Shown here piece by piece: positions 14,157 through 24,492 of a stretch of 64,000 bases of DNA. The stretch comes from Tetrahymena elliotti 4EA (taxonomy: Eukaryota; Ciliophora; Oligohymenophorea; Hymenostomatida; Tetrahymenidae). The notes beneath the pieces were generated by a model. That model ran no database searches. It was given only the letters and a program-made list of their open reading frames with translations, and was not told the DNA's origin. Position 1 is the stretch's first letter. Each line of letters opens with the position of its first letter. The stretch is taken from the NCBI GenBank assembly GCA_000231825.2, contig JH720293.1:2418001-2482000 (forward strand). The letters are read 5' to 3'. The position numbers and the translations under genes were made by a program.

Positions 14157-15147
14157 ATCAACTTTTTTAAAATTTTGTAAAAATATTAAACCCAAAATTT
14201 TCAGTAATAATTCTTTTAAAGAGTTTGTTTGTATTTAGTTTACTTTTAACAGATATTATTAAAGAATATCAAAAAATCTTTCTTTTCATTTTATATTTGA
14301 TAACCTTCAAATATGTTAGAAATGGTGAGAGATAGAAAAATCAGTAAATTTTATTTATTTAACATTTAAAAAATATCTTTTTAAATTAAGGCTGTAAAAA
14401 TTGTTGTTTAGATTATGACCTTTAAGTTATTTTTTACATATTTTTAGAATAAAAAAAATTGAAATTACTAAGTCTAAATAAATGAAAAACATTTCATAAA
14501 AGTTTTTTTGTTTTTTAGTTTTGCTTTTAAAAAAAATAATTTAAGAATATTTAAATTTTAATTTAAAATTAAAAAAGTTTTTTGATTTAATAAAAGTAGT
14601 TTCTATATTTAAATTAAATTAAAATTGTGTAGGTCAAAATTCAAATTTACATTTAATTTATTTAAATCAAATAAAATATGAAATTTAATTCAATAAAAAT
14701 ATGATCTTGGGTCAAATTAAGAAAATAAATCATTCTTATTAAATTAAAAAAATTCAATAGGTAATCTAAATTTTTGAATTTCTATATTCAAATAAATGAT
14801 ATCTAATAATTCCCTAAGCATTAAAAATGAATTGAAACGGCAGTTTATATGAGAATAAAAGAATAACAAATAAATATAGATAGATAGAAACAAGGTTAGG
14901 TGAATAAAATTATATATTACTTATTATTTTAAAAATAAATTGAAACTCTAAATTATAAATATGATTACTAAAAAATGTCCTTAAGTAAAAAATCAGTTTT
15001 AAATGATGTCTTTGTAGTATAGTAGGATTTTAGGTCATTAGAAATAAATCTTTTAAAAGATTTATTGTTTTAATTTATATTTGTTAATTATGGGGAAATG
15101 CTTAACAAGATATTTTATTTAAAATTTAAATATTATAATCTTAGAAC
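14157..15147. other. Convergent intergenic region
   Basis: About 1 kb of very A+T-rich DNA with poly-T/poly-A runs between the 3' ends of two convergent genes. Nothing else seen. Confidence 0.6.
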
Positions 15148-16932
15148 TCACATCATCCTAGATGGGTGAAGCTACATGGCTACATATTAATTTAAAGGAG
15201 GTTATTATGGATGAATTTACATTTAATGATGCATTTACTATTAATTTATAATGAGTTATTATTGTGGAGGTTAGTTTCCTATGAATGGAGCTGTTTGTAT
15301 ATTTGAATGTAAAAGTTATTGTTAGTTTGGATTTCCATACATGTTCATAGCACCTTAATATTAATTGAATGGAGAGAGATTATTATTTTATTTTAAATTA
15401 GCAGAACTTTTAGATTGTGAGGATGTTTTTTGGAGTTCAATTTACTCTATTTTTGAATTGCTTGAGGTTGATGATGATGTGTTGTCATCTTCAGTGTCTT
15501 CAGCTGGTTTTTAGTTGATAATTAATGTAGATTTCTTTTCAAATTTAACCATCTTAGATAATCCTTATTGAGATTAAGTTTTATTTGATAGAGATTCAAA
15601 GTAATCCATACTTGCTTTACTTTGGTTATTTTCTTTGAATTTACTCTTGTTCTATGGCTAAACAGGTTCTGTTATACCTTAGTCATTTTTTCCTAAACCT
15701 TTACCTACTTTATAACCTAAACCCATTAAAATTTTAAAACCTTTTCCATAACCATCTTCATAATTCTTTTCTGCAGCTAATTCTTCTGGACTTTTACGTT
15801 TTACGTCTTCTTCTTATTGAGATTAGTTAATTTAAGTTGATGACATACCTTAACTACTACCTAAAGAGGGTTGTTTGAGATTTTATTAGAAGGAGTTATT
15901 CTATTATTATAAAGATTATTATTATTGTAAAGTCATATTACCATAGTAAGATGAAAATGGTTATACATTCATTTCAGAAGATCCTTGATTTATTTAAGAA
16001 AAAGATCCTGTATTAAATACTTAACTAGTAATTTTGTCATTTATTTTAGATTAAAGTTTTGAGTTTGCTTTACTCTAATTGCTAATAGCTGAAGAATTAC
16101 TTATATTTGATACTGTCATTTCTACTCCTTATTTAACGCTTTATAAGACTTCAGATGAGTAAGAATTAACTTTTTCAAAATCGCAGCTAACATCTAGATC
16201 TATACCGTTGTTATTAAATGTGTCGATAAGACAGAAGGATTATTTCTCAGTGACCAAAGTCTTTTTGAGGATTAACTTCATCTCCTTTAAGTTTTCAAAA
16301 TGTCCAGAGATTCTATTTAGAGAGCGAAGAGAGTGATCTGTGATATGAGTACTTTCGAGATTAATTGCGATTAATTCAGCTGTTGTGAATATAGGTAGTT
16401 GGTTGATTAATTAGACGAATCCATTATCACACAAAGGATTCAATGAGAGGTTTAGATGAAGCTCTTATATTGAAAACTAACTAAAGTAGTCTAAATTATT
16501 AATCAAATGAAGGATATTTGTATCTTTAATCTATTTAGATTAAAGATTGTATTCCACAATTCGAGTAGCTACTGGAGCTTTTATTGTTGAAGCAGCATCT
16601 GTTATTATATCTTTAAGTATAATTTTTTGCTTGATGTTATCATAAGTAAAAGCTCCATTTTTAGGTTACTTGCTAGGAAGAGAACCAAAAGATTTTGAAG
16701 ATTAAGCTAATTTATTTGGTTAATTTTATAATTGAATATTATTTTTAAAACCAAAAGTAGTTGTGTAAAGAACAGGACCGCTTAATTTTTTATTGCGTAG
16801 GATAGCCTATAGAGCTATATCGTTGGATTAGTCTTCATCTGCATAATACTCATCATCAAACATGTGATTATGGTGAGAGCCTTGAACAATTTTTTGATAC
16901 AAGTTATTGTATTTATTTAAAGTAGTATTCAT
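15148..16932 (-). CDS. Leucine-rich-repeat-like protein with G-patch domain
   Basis: Intronless, 594 residues. The region around residues 150-260 reads like ribonuclease-inhibitor-type leucine-rich repeats (ELHLNLSLNPLCDNGF, then LIAINLESTHITDHSLRSL, then LKEMKLILKK). A Ser/Gln-rich linker leads to a G-patch near residue 425: GYGKGFKILMGLGYKVGKGL followed by G-K-N-D-Q-G-I, with the spaced glycines and aromatic typical of the motif. G-patch proteins usually bind RNA or activate DEAH helicases of the Prp43/Prp2 class. The tail is Gln/Pro/Met-rich. The pairing of LRR with G-patch is unusual. It is the first of three consecutive intronless minus-strand genes. Likely nuclear and RNA-processing related by family, not proven here. 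Confidence 0.82.
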
Positions 16933-17772
16933 GTTAGCGATGGGTAATTATTTTTTGAAAAAATAGAAGATAGAATGGCAGGCAGATTTGTTGCTTAACA
17001 ATAGTTTTTTGATAAGAATATCTAATGAAATTTGTAATTGATAGAAAAATAAATAAAGTAAATAAGATATTGTTTGCTTGCTAATATATAATCCTATTTA
17101 TTTATTATTATTTAGTATTATTTCACTATTTTTTTCCCTTTTTTTAGTAAATTCTAATAAGGCAACTTTGTATTTTTTTTATAATCTTTTAATTATTTTT
17201 TTTCTTTTTCTTTTTTCAATTGTAAATCATATTACAAATATACAAATTTTATTAAAAAATGATAGGGTGCTTGCTCATAAAACACAAATAATATCAGTGA
17301 TAAAAAAGCAAAGCTAATTAATAATTTTTACTTGTCTTCCCAAATGATTTTGAATTTAATTCCTAAACAAATCATATTCAAGTTAAAATTCAATTTTCAA
17401 AATTCAAATTGATTTGCTCTAAGCGCAAGTTAGCAATAATAAACCATTTATTTTTTTAATAAAAAAATAAGTTATTATTTTTTAAAATCATCAAAATTAT
17501 TTAAAATATTTTCTATCATTTTTTTTGATGGATATAAATTTTTTTAAAAATATTTAAAAATTTTGCTATTTGAAAACTAAACCTATATATAAGTTTTAGG
17601 AGATGAAATTGATTAATCAAAATTAAAAGAATCATTTAATAATTATTTGATATTTTTTGTGCAACACAAAAAAAAATTTACAATTAATAAAGAGTTTATT
17701 ATAAAAGAAAATTGGATGCTTGGAAGCTATTTAAAATGAGTATTTTGAAATTTCAAAAATTAAAAATGAATA
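16933..17772. other. Intergenic region between minus-strand genes
   Basis: About 840 bp, A+T-rich, between the start of the G-patch gene and the 3' end of the next minus-strand gene. A plus-strand open stretch at 17078 lacks an ATG and encodes only Leu/Phe/Ile-rich sequence, so it is not called. Confidence 0.55.
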
Positions 17773-20172
17773 TCATTTGTGAGTATTTTAAACATACTAA
17801 GTAGTTGCACGTTTAACTGGAAGTTCATTTGAATTAATTTAATTTGGAACGTAATGACTTCTTCTTATAATTTCATCTGCCTTTTTAATTGCTTCTTGTA
17901 TGTCTAATTATTGAGAATAATTGTTTGAAGGCTTATTTGGTGAAACTGAATTAAATTATTTATTGATTTAACTTTCTGTTTCGGCAGATTATTTTTATTG
18001 GGAATAATATTCATTTTAATGAGCTATTTAATTTGAAGTGTCAAATCTTTAGCTCAATTGAATCTAGGAGTTTGCATTTGTTAAGATCTACTCATTTAAT
18101 TTACTTAAATTACTTTGATTATTAAAAATTAAATGACTTAAGTTTTAAAATTCTTCTTAAACTTTTGATTTATTTTAAATTTAACTGGCTAGATTTAATG
18201 ATTGACCATCTAATTTACTATTATTATTTGGTTTTTTGTAACTGTAGTCTTCATCTCTATTTTATAATTAATTTTAATTATTTACTAAAGTAGAGTTTGG
18301 TTAAACTGAGGAAAATAGTTGGCTCTCAAAATTTATTGAATTGTAAAGTTAACTATTGTGATCTATATTATTAATATTTTGGTTGTTATTTATTTGTGGA
18401 GATATGTATGTTCTATTATTATATTATAGATTCTATGATTAGAAAAATTGTTCTGAGTTAGTTGGAGAAGCTTCTCTCTTAAAACTCATTTTATTTGGTT
18501 AATTACTTGAGCTTTAGTTGTAAGGATAAGAAAATGAATTTTTACTTTATAATTTAGTGAGTGAACTGCAATTATTTGCAATATCATATAGAATTTATTG
18601 ATTTTTATCTTCTTAGAAAATTATTAAAGAACTGTTACAACTACTTGTTGGGAGAACTATCTGATTCTACAGATAAATATATTTCTTCTCTAATTCCTAA
18701 TGGCTGCTTGATAAAATTTTGTATTCTTATCTTTAGTCAAATAGCTCTTTCTTTAAGTATGTGTTTTCTTAAGTAAGTTATTTTATTTAATCTCTAAGCT
18801 AATTAATCAAATCTTAATCTTCTTCCCTTATACTTTATATTTTTTGTCTTGACTAATTTATCTGATTATGAGATGATCTTGCGTAATATAAGCTCTCTGG
18901 ATATTTATCATTAGTTTCTGTCAGAGTATTTGTTTATATGCTAGTATAATTACTTTTTGATGAGCACTAAATTTTATTTCCTTCTATTATTTAATTGCCA
19001 TCATAAGTTATTTCTAAGGGAATTTTTAACTTGCTATGTACTATAGTATTATTTTTATCTTTTTAATTTGACTGTCCCTGCTTGGAAATATCATTTTGTG
19101 CTAATTTAGGAGCTTAAGATATTTGTAAGACCACACCTTCTTCGTTTATTGTTTAATCGTCTTTAGATTCATTTAATGTTGTCTTGGTTTAGATTTTTTA
19201 AGTTTATTCTTTTTATGGTTAATATTGATTAGAGGCAATATTTTGAATTGTATTTAAATATGTATTATCATATTTTGATATACTGCTATTATTGGTTTTA
19301 TTTTATTGAATTTCATTATTTTCTGTGTAAAATTTTTGTGCTGAACTGGAAAAAGCATTTGTCTTTAATTTATCTAAATTTAATTTTTTATCATTAGATT
19401 GGTTTACTTATTCAACTTTTTTATCAGATAAATAAAATAATGAAGGACTCAAATAGCTAAAATTAGGTGATTTTTACTGAGTTCTGTCTGGAGTTTTTTG
19501 AACTTACGGGTATAATTACTATTTTTAAAACACACTTTACTTTACAGAGTTTGGCTTTGTAGAAGGCTAAGTGTTTATTACTTCATTATTCTTAGATTCT
19601 GTAGAGTTAGGTCTATTCTATTCAGAGTTTTTTTTATTTTAGTTATTATCTGAAATTAAATCTTAATCTTTCTAGGCAGAAGAGTTAGTATTGTTATTAC
19701 CAGGTGAATAAAATAGCTACCTGCTGCTAGAGTGTCCACTGGTGGTCTACTAAATATTGAGTTATTATGCTAAGTTATTTTATAAATGTGATTATTAACC
19801 TTTATTTCCAGAATAAAAATTGGCAGATGATGTATTACTCATCACTTGATTTGGAGAATAATTCACCTATTTTTATGTTTACTAAGGACTAAAGTTAAAT
19901 TAAGTTGCATAGTTTTAAGGCAGGCTTTAAACTAAAGGGACATTTTACAAGAAATGCTTTTAATTAGGTCCTGGACTGACTATAAGTTATGGTTAATTTA
20001 TTTTTTATTAATTCTAAATCTATTAAAAGTTAGGGATGTTATTAAACTTACTGCCCCCGTGCAGTAATGGTGTATAGCTAGGAATAGAATTAATAGCTAA
20101 ATTATACCCTTGCTATGTATTTGTTGGAATACTCCTAAGTTGGTACTATCTATTCAAAAATTGTTAGTTCAT
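17773..20172 (-). CDS. Hypothetical Q/N/S-rich low-complexity protein
   Basis: Intronless, 799 residues (2,400 nt). The frame stays free of TGA over its whole length, which in this base composition supports coding. The ATG at 20172 is the first after an in-frame TGA upstream, which fixes the start. Composition is dominated by Asn, Gln, Ser, Lys and Tyr, with no domain I can name; the C-terminal segment (DIQEAIKKADEIIRRSHYVP) is more ordered and may be a short helix. Such proteins are often intrinsically disordered or condensate-forming. No function is proposed. Confidence 0.72.
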
Positions 20173-20902
20173 ATTTTTATAAACAAATTCTCTTTATTAA
20201 CAGTTATTTAACAGGTTGATTGTTTTTTATCACAATTTTTATTTTTTATTCTACAAAGGTTTCTGCTTTTATTTATCCATAAATTTTTTTTTGTTCATTT
20301 TAGTAGGGATTGCCTTCAATAAGCACATAATTTAATATATACCATGGATAATTAAATTTGTGTTATGAGAATACTATTATGTAAATAAATTTTTAAAACA
20401 ATACGTCAATCATTCATTTTATACAAAAAATTTAAGATTTTTATTCATCAGTAAAATTTTTCATAAATAAATTTTAATCTTAATGACTAAACATTTTTTA
20501 AAATAAAACAAATATTTTAACAATATATTCTCCAAAAAATACATCTCTTTAAAGCCTTGCTTGGAATATGTTTATTATTCTAAATAAAATCATAATATTT
20601 CCTATAAATCTATTATTCACATCAAATTTTATCATTTTGCAGTGCTAGTTTTCTTTTTTATAATTTGTAAATTGAAATAAGATTAACCTTAAATAAAGGA
20701 AAAATTAAAACAATAAACCGTTTTTATTATTAATTATGCAAGGAAATCAATATTGCTGAATTAAAATAAAAATATATTAAAAAAAAATAATTTTCTTAAA
20801 TGTTTTATAAATAAATCTCTGCTTTTAAATATCTAGAAATATTTTTTTATTTTGGTATTTTTTCAAAATATTAATAAAATCTTTAAATTTAAAACAAACA
20901 CA
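20173..20902. other. Intergenic region
   Basis: A+T-rich spacer between tandem minus-strand genes. A frame starting with ATG near 20299 runs in the same frame as the downstream gene but meets TGA after about 22 codons, so it is not part of that gene. Confidence 0.55.
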
Positions 20903-21664
20903 TCAAATTTGAATGCTTAAGAATATAGGGTTATGATCTGATGCATCAGATTCTATAATCTTAAATTAATTAACATTAATGTCACTTGTTACATAAAAGT
21001 GATCAATATTAACATTATAATTTTTTCTTGAAAATGTATAAAAATTCTCTTACACCTTAGAATTTTTTTCATAAAGCTTTTTAGCATTCAAAAACTTCCT
21101 TTCCTCAAGTAAATCAAAAATACATTCTTGCTCACAATATCTCTTTCCATCACAATCCTAATTAAAATCTCCACAAATTACAGTGTTATTATTCGTATCT
21201 ATATTTTTACTCTTAAGAATATTGAATATAGTCAAAAGTTAATGGTATCTATTCCTTTATTGATCAAAAGAATGGTCTAAATGAAAATGAATTATTTGTA
21301 GCCCATTCTCTAATTTTAGATATTAAAACGTTCTGTCTTCCTTTTAGCCAGTTGCTAAAATTTCAGAATGATAGTCAACTATTTTTTCCTTTGATAGTGT
21401 GAGAATTCCATATGTATCTTTGATAGTTGGAGAGAAATACATATCTTTAATTCCTTTCATTTTTGAAGCAAATATTTCTGGCTGCTTCTAATTAAGACTC
21501 CTCTCAGAATAGCTATTATCGACTTCTTAAAGGAAAATAATATCTGGGTTCATTTTTTCAATAGTTGAAATAGTTTTTTCTATATTATATTTATCATTTA
21601 TATCAGCTCCATGATGAATATTATAGCAAACTATATTCAATCTATTCTTTGCTAAAGCCTACAT
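20903..21664 (-). CDS. Endonuclease/exonuclease/phosphatase (EEP) family protein
   Basis: Intronless, 253 residues. It has the EEP-fold motifs in order: LNIVCYNIHHG (residues about 9-19; the Asn coordinates metal), PDIIFLQEVD (about 40-49; the catalytic metal-binding Glu), GDFN (about 166-169; Asp/Asn pair), IDHFYVTSD near the end, and SDHNPI (catalytic Asp-His pair). All core residues of the DNase I/APE1/inositol-phosphatase/deadenylase superfamily are present, so it should be an active Mg-dependent phosphodiesterase or phosphatase. It is shorter than nocturnin or sphingomyelinase relatives. A Cys cluster (C-D-G-K-R-Y-C-E-Q-E-C) follows the GDFN motif. The substrate cannot be told from sequence. 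The region upstream is A+T-rich and divergent to the lysozyme gene. Confidence 0.87.
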
Positions 21665-22526
21665 AAGATAACACGCTTATTAAATTAAACAATAGGTATC
21701 AATCTAAATCTCTTTTAATAAGTAAGAATTAAATTATTTTGTAATATTACTACAAAAATTATTTATTACTTTATTTGTTTTTGTTGAAATGTTTTAGAAT
21801 ATTTTATAATTTATTAAATTAAGATAGCCCAAAAAATAGTATTCAAAATAAAAAACATGTATCTAAAATAAAAAATTGAAATTTTATCCATATGAAGAAT
21901 AATTAAAATAATATAAATTAAATAAAAAATTGCTATAAAACAAAAAAGTAGTAGTTTTCTATTTCTTCGATAATTTCAAAGCCTTTCTTCTATTATGTAT
22001 CTCAACTATTTACTGATAAAATACCAAAAAAATATGTTTAAAATTATTTCTCTATTTTCATAAATAATAGGGAAGGGTTGAATTTTGCTTTCTTGATATT
22101 TTAAATATATTTCTAAACTATATGTATAATAATTATGCGAAAACTTTATATAGATTTTGCATATTAGTAAAGAAGCTTAAGAACGATCTATTAAATATGA
22201 ACGGAAGCCTATGCTCATATAAATTTTTATGATAGATTTTTCACTGGAACTTAACAATATGATTAATATTGAATTATTACTATAATTAATTAATTTTTTA
22301 TACCCTTTTCAAACAAAATATTATTTTAACCCTATTTCGAACAAAATATTTAATTTAAAATTCATTAACAGATAAAGTTAAGAAAAAGAGAAATAATTTA
22401 ATTCATCATGTGTCTATTTTATATCTTTATATCGCTTGTATGAGGTATAAATAACTTAGAATTTTTTGCTAAACCAGAGAAATAAATAAATAAAAAAAGC
22501 AAACAAACAAATAATAAAAAAATTAA
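21665..22526. other. Divergent intergenic region
   Basis: About 860 bp between the divergent EEP and lysozyme genes, presumably containing both promoters. It contains a short imperfect direct repeat at 22301-22350 (see separate entry). No open frame was supported. Confidence 0.55.
22301..22350. repeat. Imperfect tandem direct repeat
   Basis: Two copies of about 22 nt, each ending in ACAAAATATT: TACCCTTTTCAAACAAAA then TT at 22301-22322, and AACCCTATTTCGAACAAAA then TATT at 22328-22350. Both lie about 180-220 bp upstream of the lysozyme start codon. They could be a paired regulatory site or just chance similarity in A+T-rich DNA. Confidence 0.5.
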
Positions 22527-23792
22527 ATGAAAATATCTGTTCTATTCTCTTTTTTTATAATCTTTCTTGTTATAGGATATTCTCAATAATAATGTTAAAC
22601 ATAACATTTAGAAGCTAGTATTATTCAGAACGAAGCAGTATGTCCATGTATGTATTATGATTCCAAAGGCTACCCAACTATAGGTATTGGCTATAAAATG
22701 AGTGATGAAAGTGAAAAAAATATTGCTAAAAATTTACTTTAACTCACAGATGATAGATTAAAAAAGATAGTGGATGGAGAAGAGGCATTAACTCTAAAAG
22801 AAATGAAGATATTATTAAATTACCATCTAAAAAATGCATATAAAGAAATATAAGACTGGCTACCTACATTTAATGGGCTTACTTTAATTGCTTAAAGAGT
22901 CTTAATTGATTTATATTACAATATGGGAATAACTAAACTAAAAGGGTTTAAAAATATGAAGGCTGCCTTGGATAAATTTGATTATCTTGAAGCTTCTAAA
23001 TAAATAGGAGATTCTGACTATTGTAGAAAGGATTCACCTGTAAGATGCAATTAAAATATGTAACTTATGTCTAACTGCGCTAATACAACTAATAAAGCTA
23101 CTCCAAATAATGGAAAGTTAAGATTATTAACTAAAGATACTTAATATATTAATTACAGGAAATGCTTACTTGAATTTATTTCATGTAAAAAAGAATTTGA
23201 AAGATTTATTAGTTCAACTTCTACATTTAAACCCTTTAAAGATGAAATCCCATGCACTAATTACTGTATAAAATAGATTAAAAATCTTGACGAATCCATA
23301 AAAAATGCTCTTTCGTGTATTAAAAAGGAGAATTATTAATGTTATTCTCTTAGTGACTACTCCTTATTATAAAATAAATGTGAAACTAATTTTAACACAT
23401 ATGATTAATGGTTAACTTTAAATGAATCAGTTATTAAAAATGAAGATATATCAGAATGTTTTTACAAAGAACTTAATGAAAAAAAAAATAAATTTTGTCC
23501 ATCTTAAAAGCTTTGTCTTGATAAATTATTAAATTATTACAATTTTAATAATTAATAACCATATGAATCATATTTTGAATAGCTAATAAATAATAAAATT
23601 GCATCATCTAACTGCAAATATATTAAATAAAAAAATAAATGTGTTAATTATGTTGCCATATTTTCAAAAGATATTGAAGATGATAATAATAATAATAGAG
23701 CCAATAGCAATCAGAATGATCTTAAAGTAAAATCATTTTTAAATATGATTCAGATTGTTTAATACATTGGTTTTTTATTTATTTTATTTTGA
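22527..23792 (+). CDS. Secreted T4-type lysozyme (GH24) with Cys-rich C-terminal region
   Basis: Intronless, 421 residues. The first about 19 residues are a clear signal peptide (Lys-Ile then a Phe/Ile/Leu core, ending G-Y-S). The mature N-terminus aligns with phage T4 lysozyme: Glu36 in IIQNEAV, Asp45 in MYYDSKG, Thr51 in PTIGIGY. The spacing of 9 and 6 residues equals that of the T4 catalytic set Glu11-Asp20-Thr26. Further T4-like motifs are ALDKFDYLEASKQ and the DLYYNMG helix. About 230 extra residues with many Cys follow, and the chain ends in a hydrophobic run (MIQIVQYIGFLFILF) right at the C-terminus, suggesting a GPI-anchor signal or membrane tail. Probable role: hydrolysis of bacterial peptidoglycan in food vacuoles or at the cell surface. 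Confidence 0.9.
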
Positions 23793-23930
23793 ATTATGAA
23801 AACAAAGTTGAAATATAAAATTTAAAACATTAAAAACAAAAACATTTAACAAGCTTTTTATAAATTAAATTGAAATAAACTATTTATAAATATTGTATTT
23901 ATTGTGTTTTTTAAATTAACATTATATAAT

Positions 23931-24308
23931 ATGGCAATTAACAATAATTAAAATATATTTCTAAACCAGAAAACATTTGCTTTACAAAATAATTTACAAG
24001 TCTTGCTTTCAAAAGACATCTCTTTTTAACTAATTTTAAATTCTAAAAACACAAACAAATAAGAATTTCATCGTACATGTTCGGGAAATATTAAATAAAG
24101 TTTGTTAATCTCTTAATCCTTTTTGCAAGAAGAAGTTATTAAGAGCTATTTAACATTTATTATCAGTGTTACCAATTTTTAAATGATAAAAGCATTAATT
24201 TTCAGTAAAAATCAACAATTAAAATATTTAGGAAAATATAAATAATGGTTTAATCCTATTTAGCAACCACTCATTAAGTATTGCAAAGATTTATTAAATT
24301 TCTTTTGA
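23931..24308 (+). CDS. Small hypothetical ORF
   Basis: Open frame of 125 codons from ATG to TGA, lying 138 bp after the lysozyme stop and 184 bp before the kinesin-like gene. Composition (Gln, Asn, Leu, Lys, Phe, with CGT and TGT codons) is compatible with coding, and it has no internal TGA. There is no signal peptide, membrane helix or domain I can recognise. It could be a real small gene, an untranslated exon of the following gene, or chance. Confidence 0.35.
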
Positions 24309-24492
24309 TAACTTATACTAATTGTCTTTTAGTTATTAATAGAAAAACATATAACTAATTTATTGAATTATTAAGTACTTAGAAGCAAATTGATTATTTC
24401 TTTGATTCTTATAAAAAGAGTAGACATAAAGTTAGCTTTACCTTAAATTTAAAATATTTATTGACTTAAATTTATAGATTTCCTGAAAATCT

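Noticed and set aside
17078..17317. Hydrophobic plus-strand open stretch
   Set aside because: It begins with TTG rather than ATG and is Leu/Phe/Ile-rich, as expected from T-rich DNA by chance.
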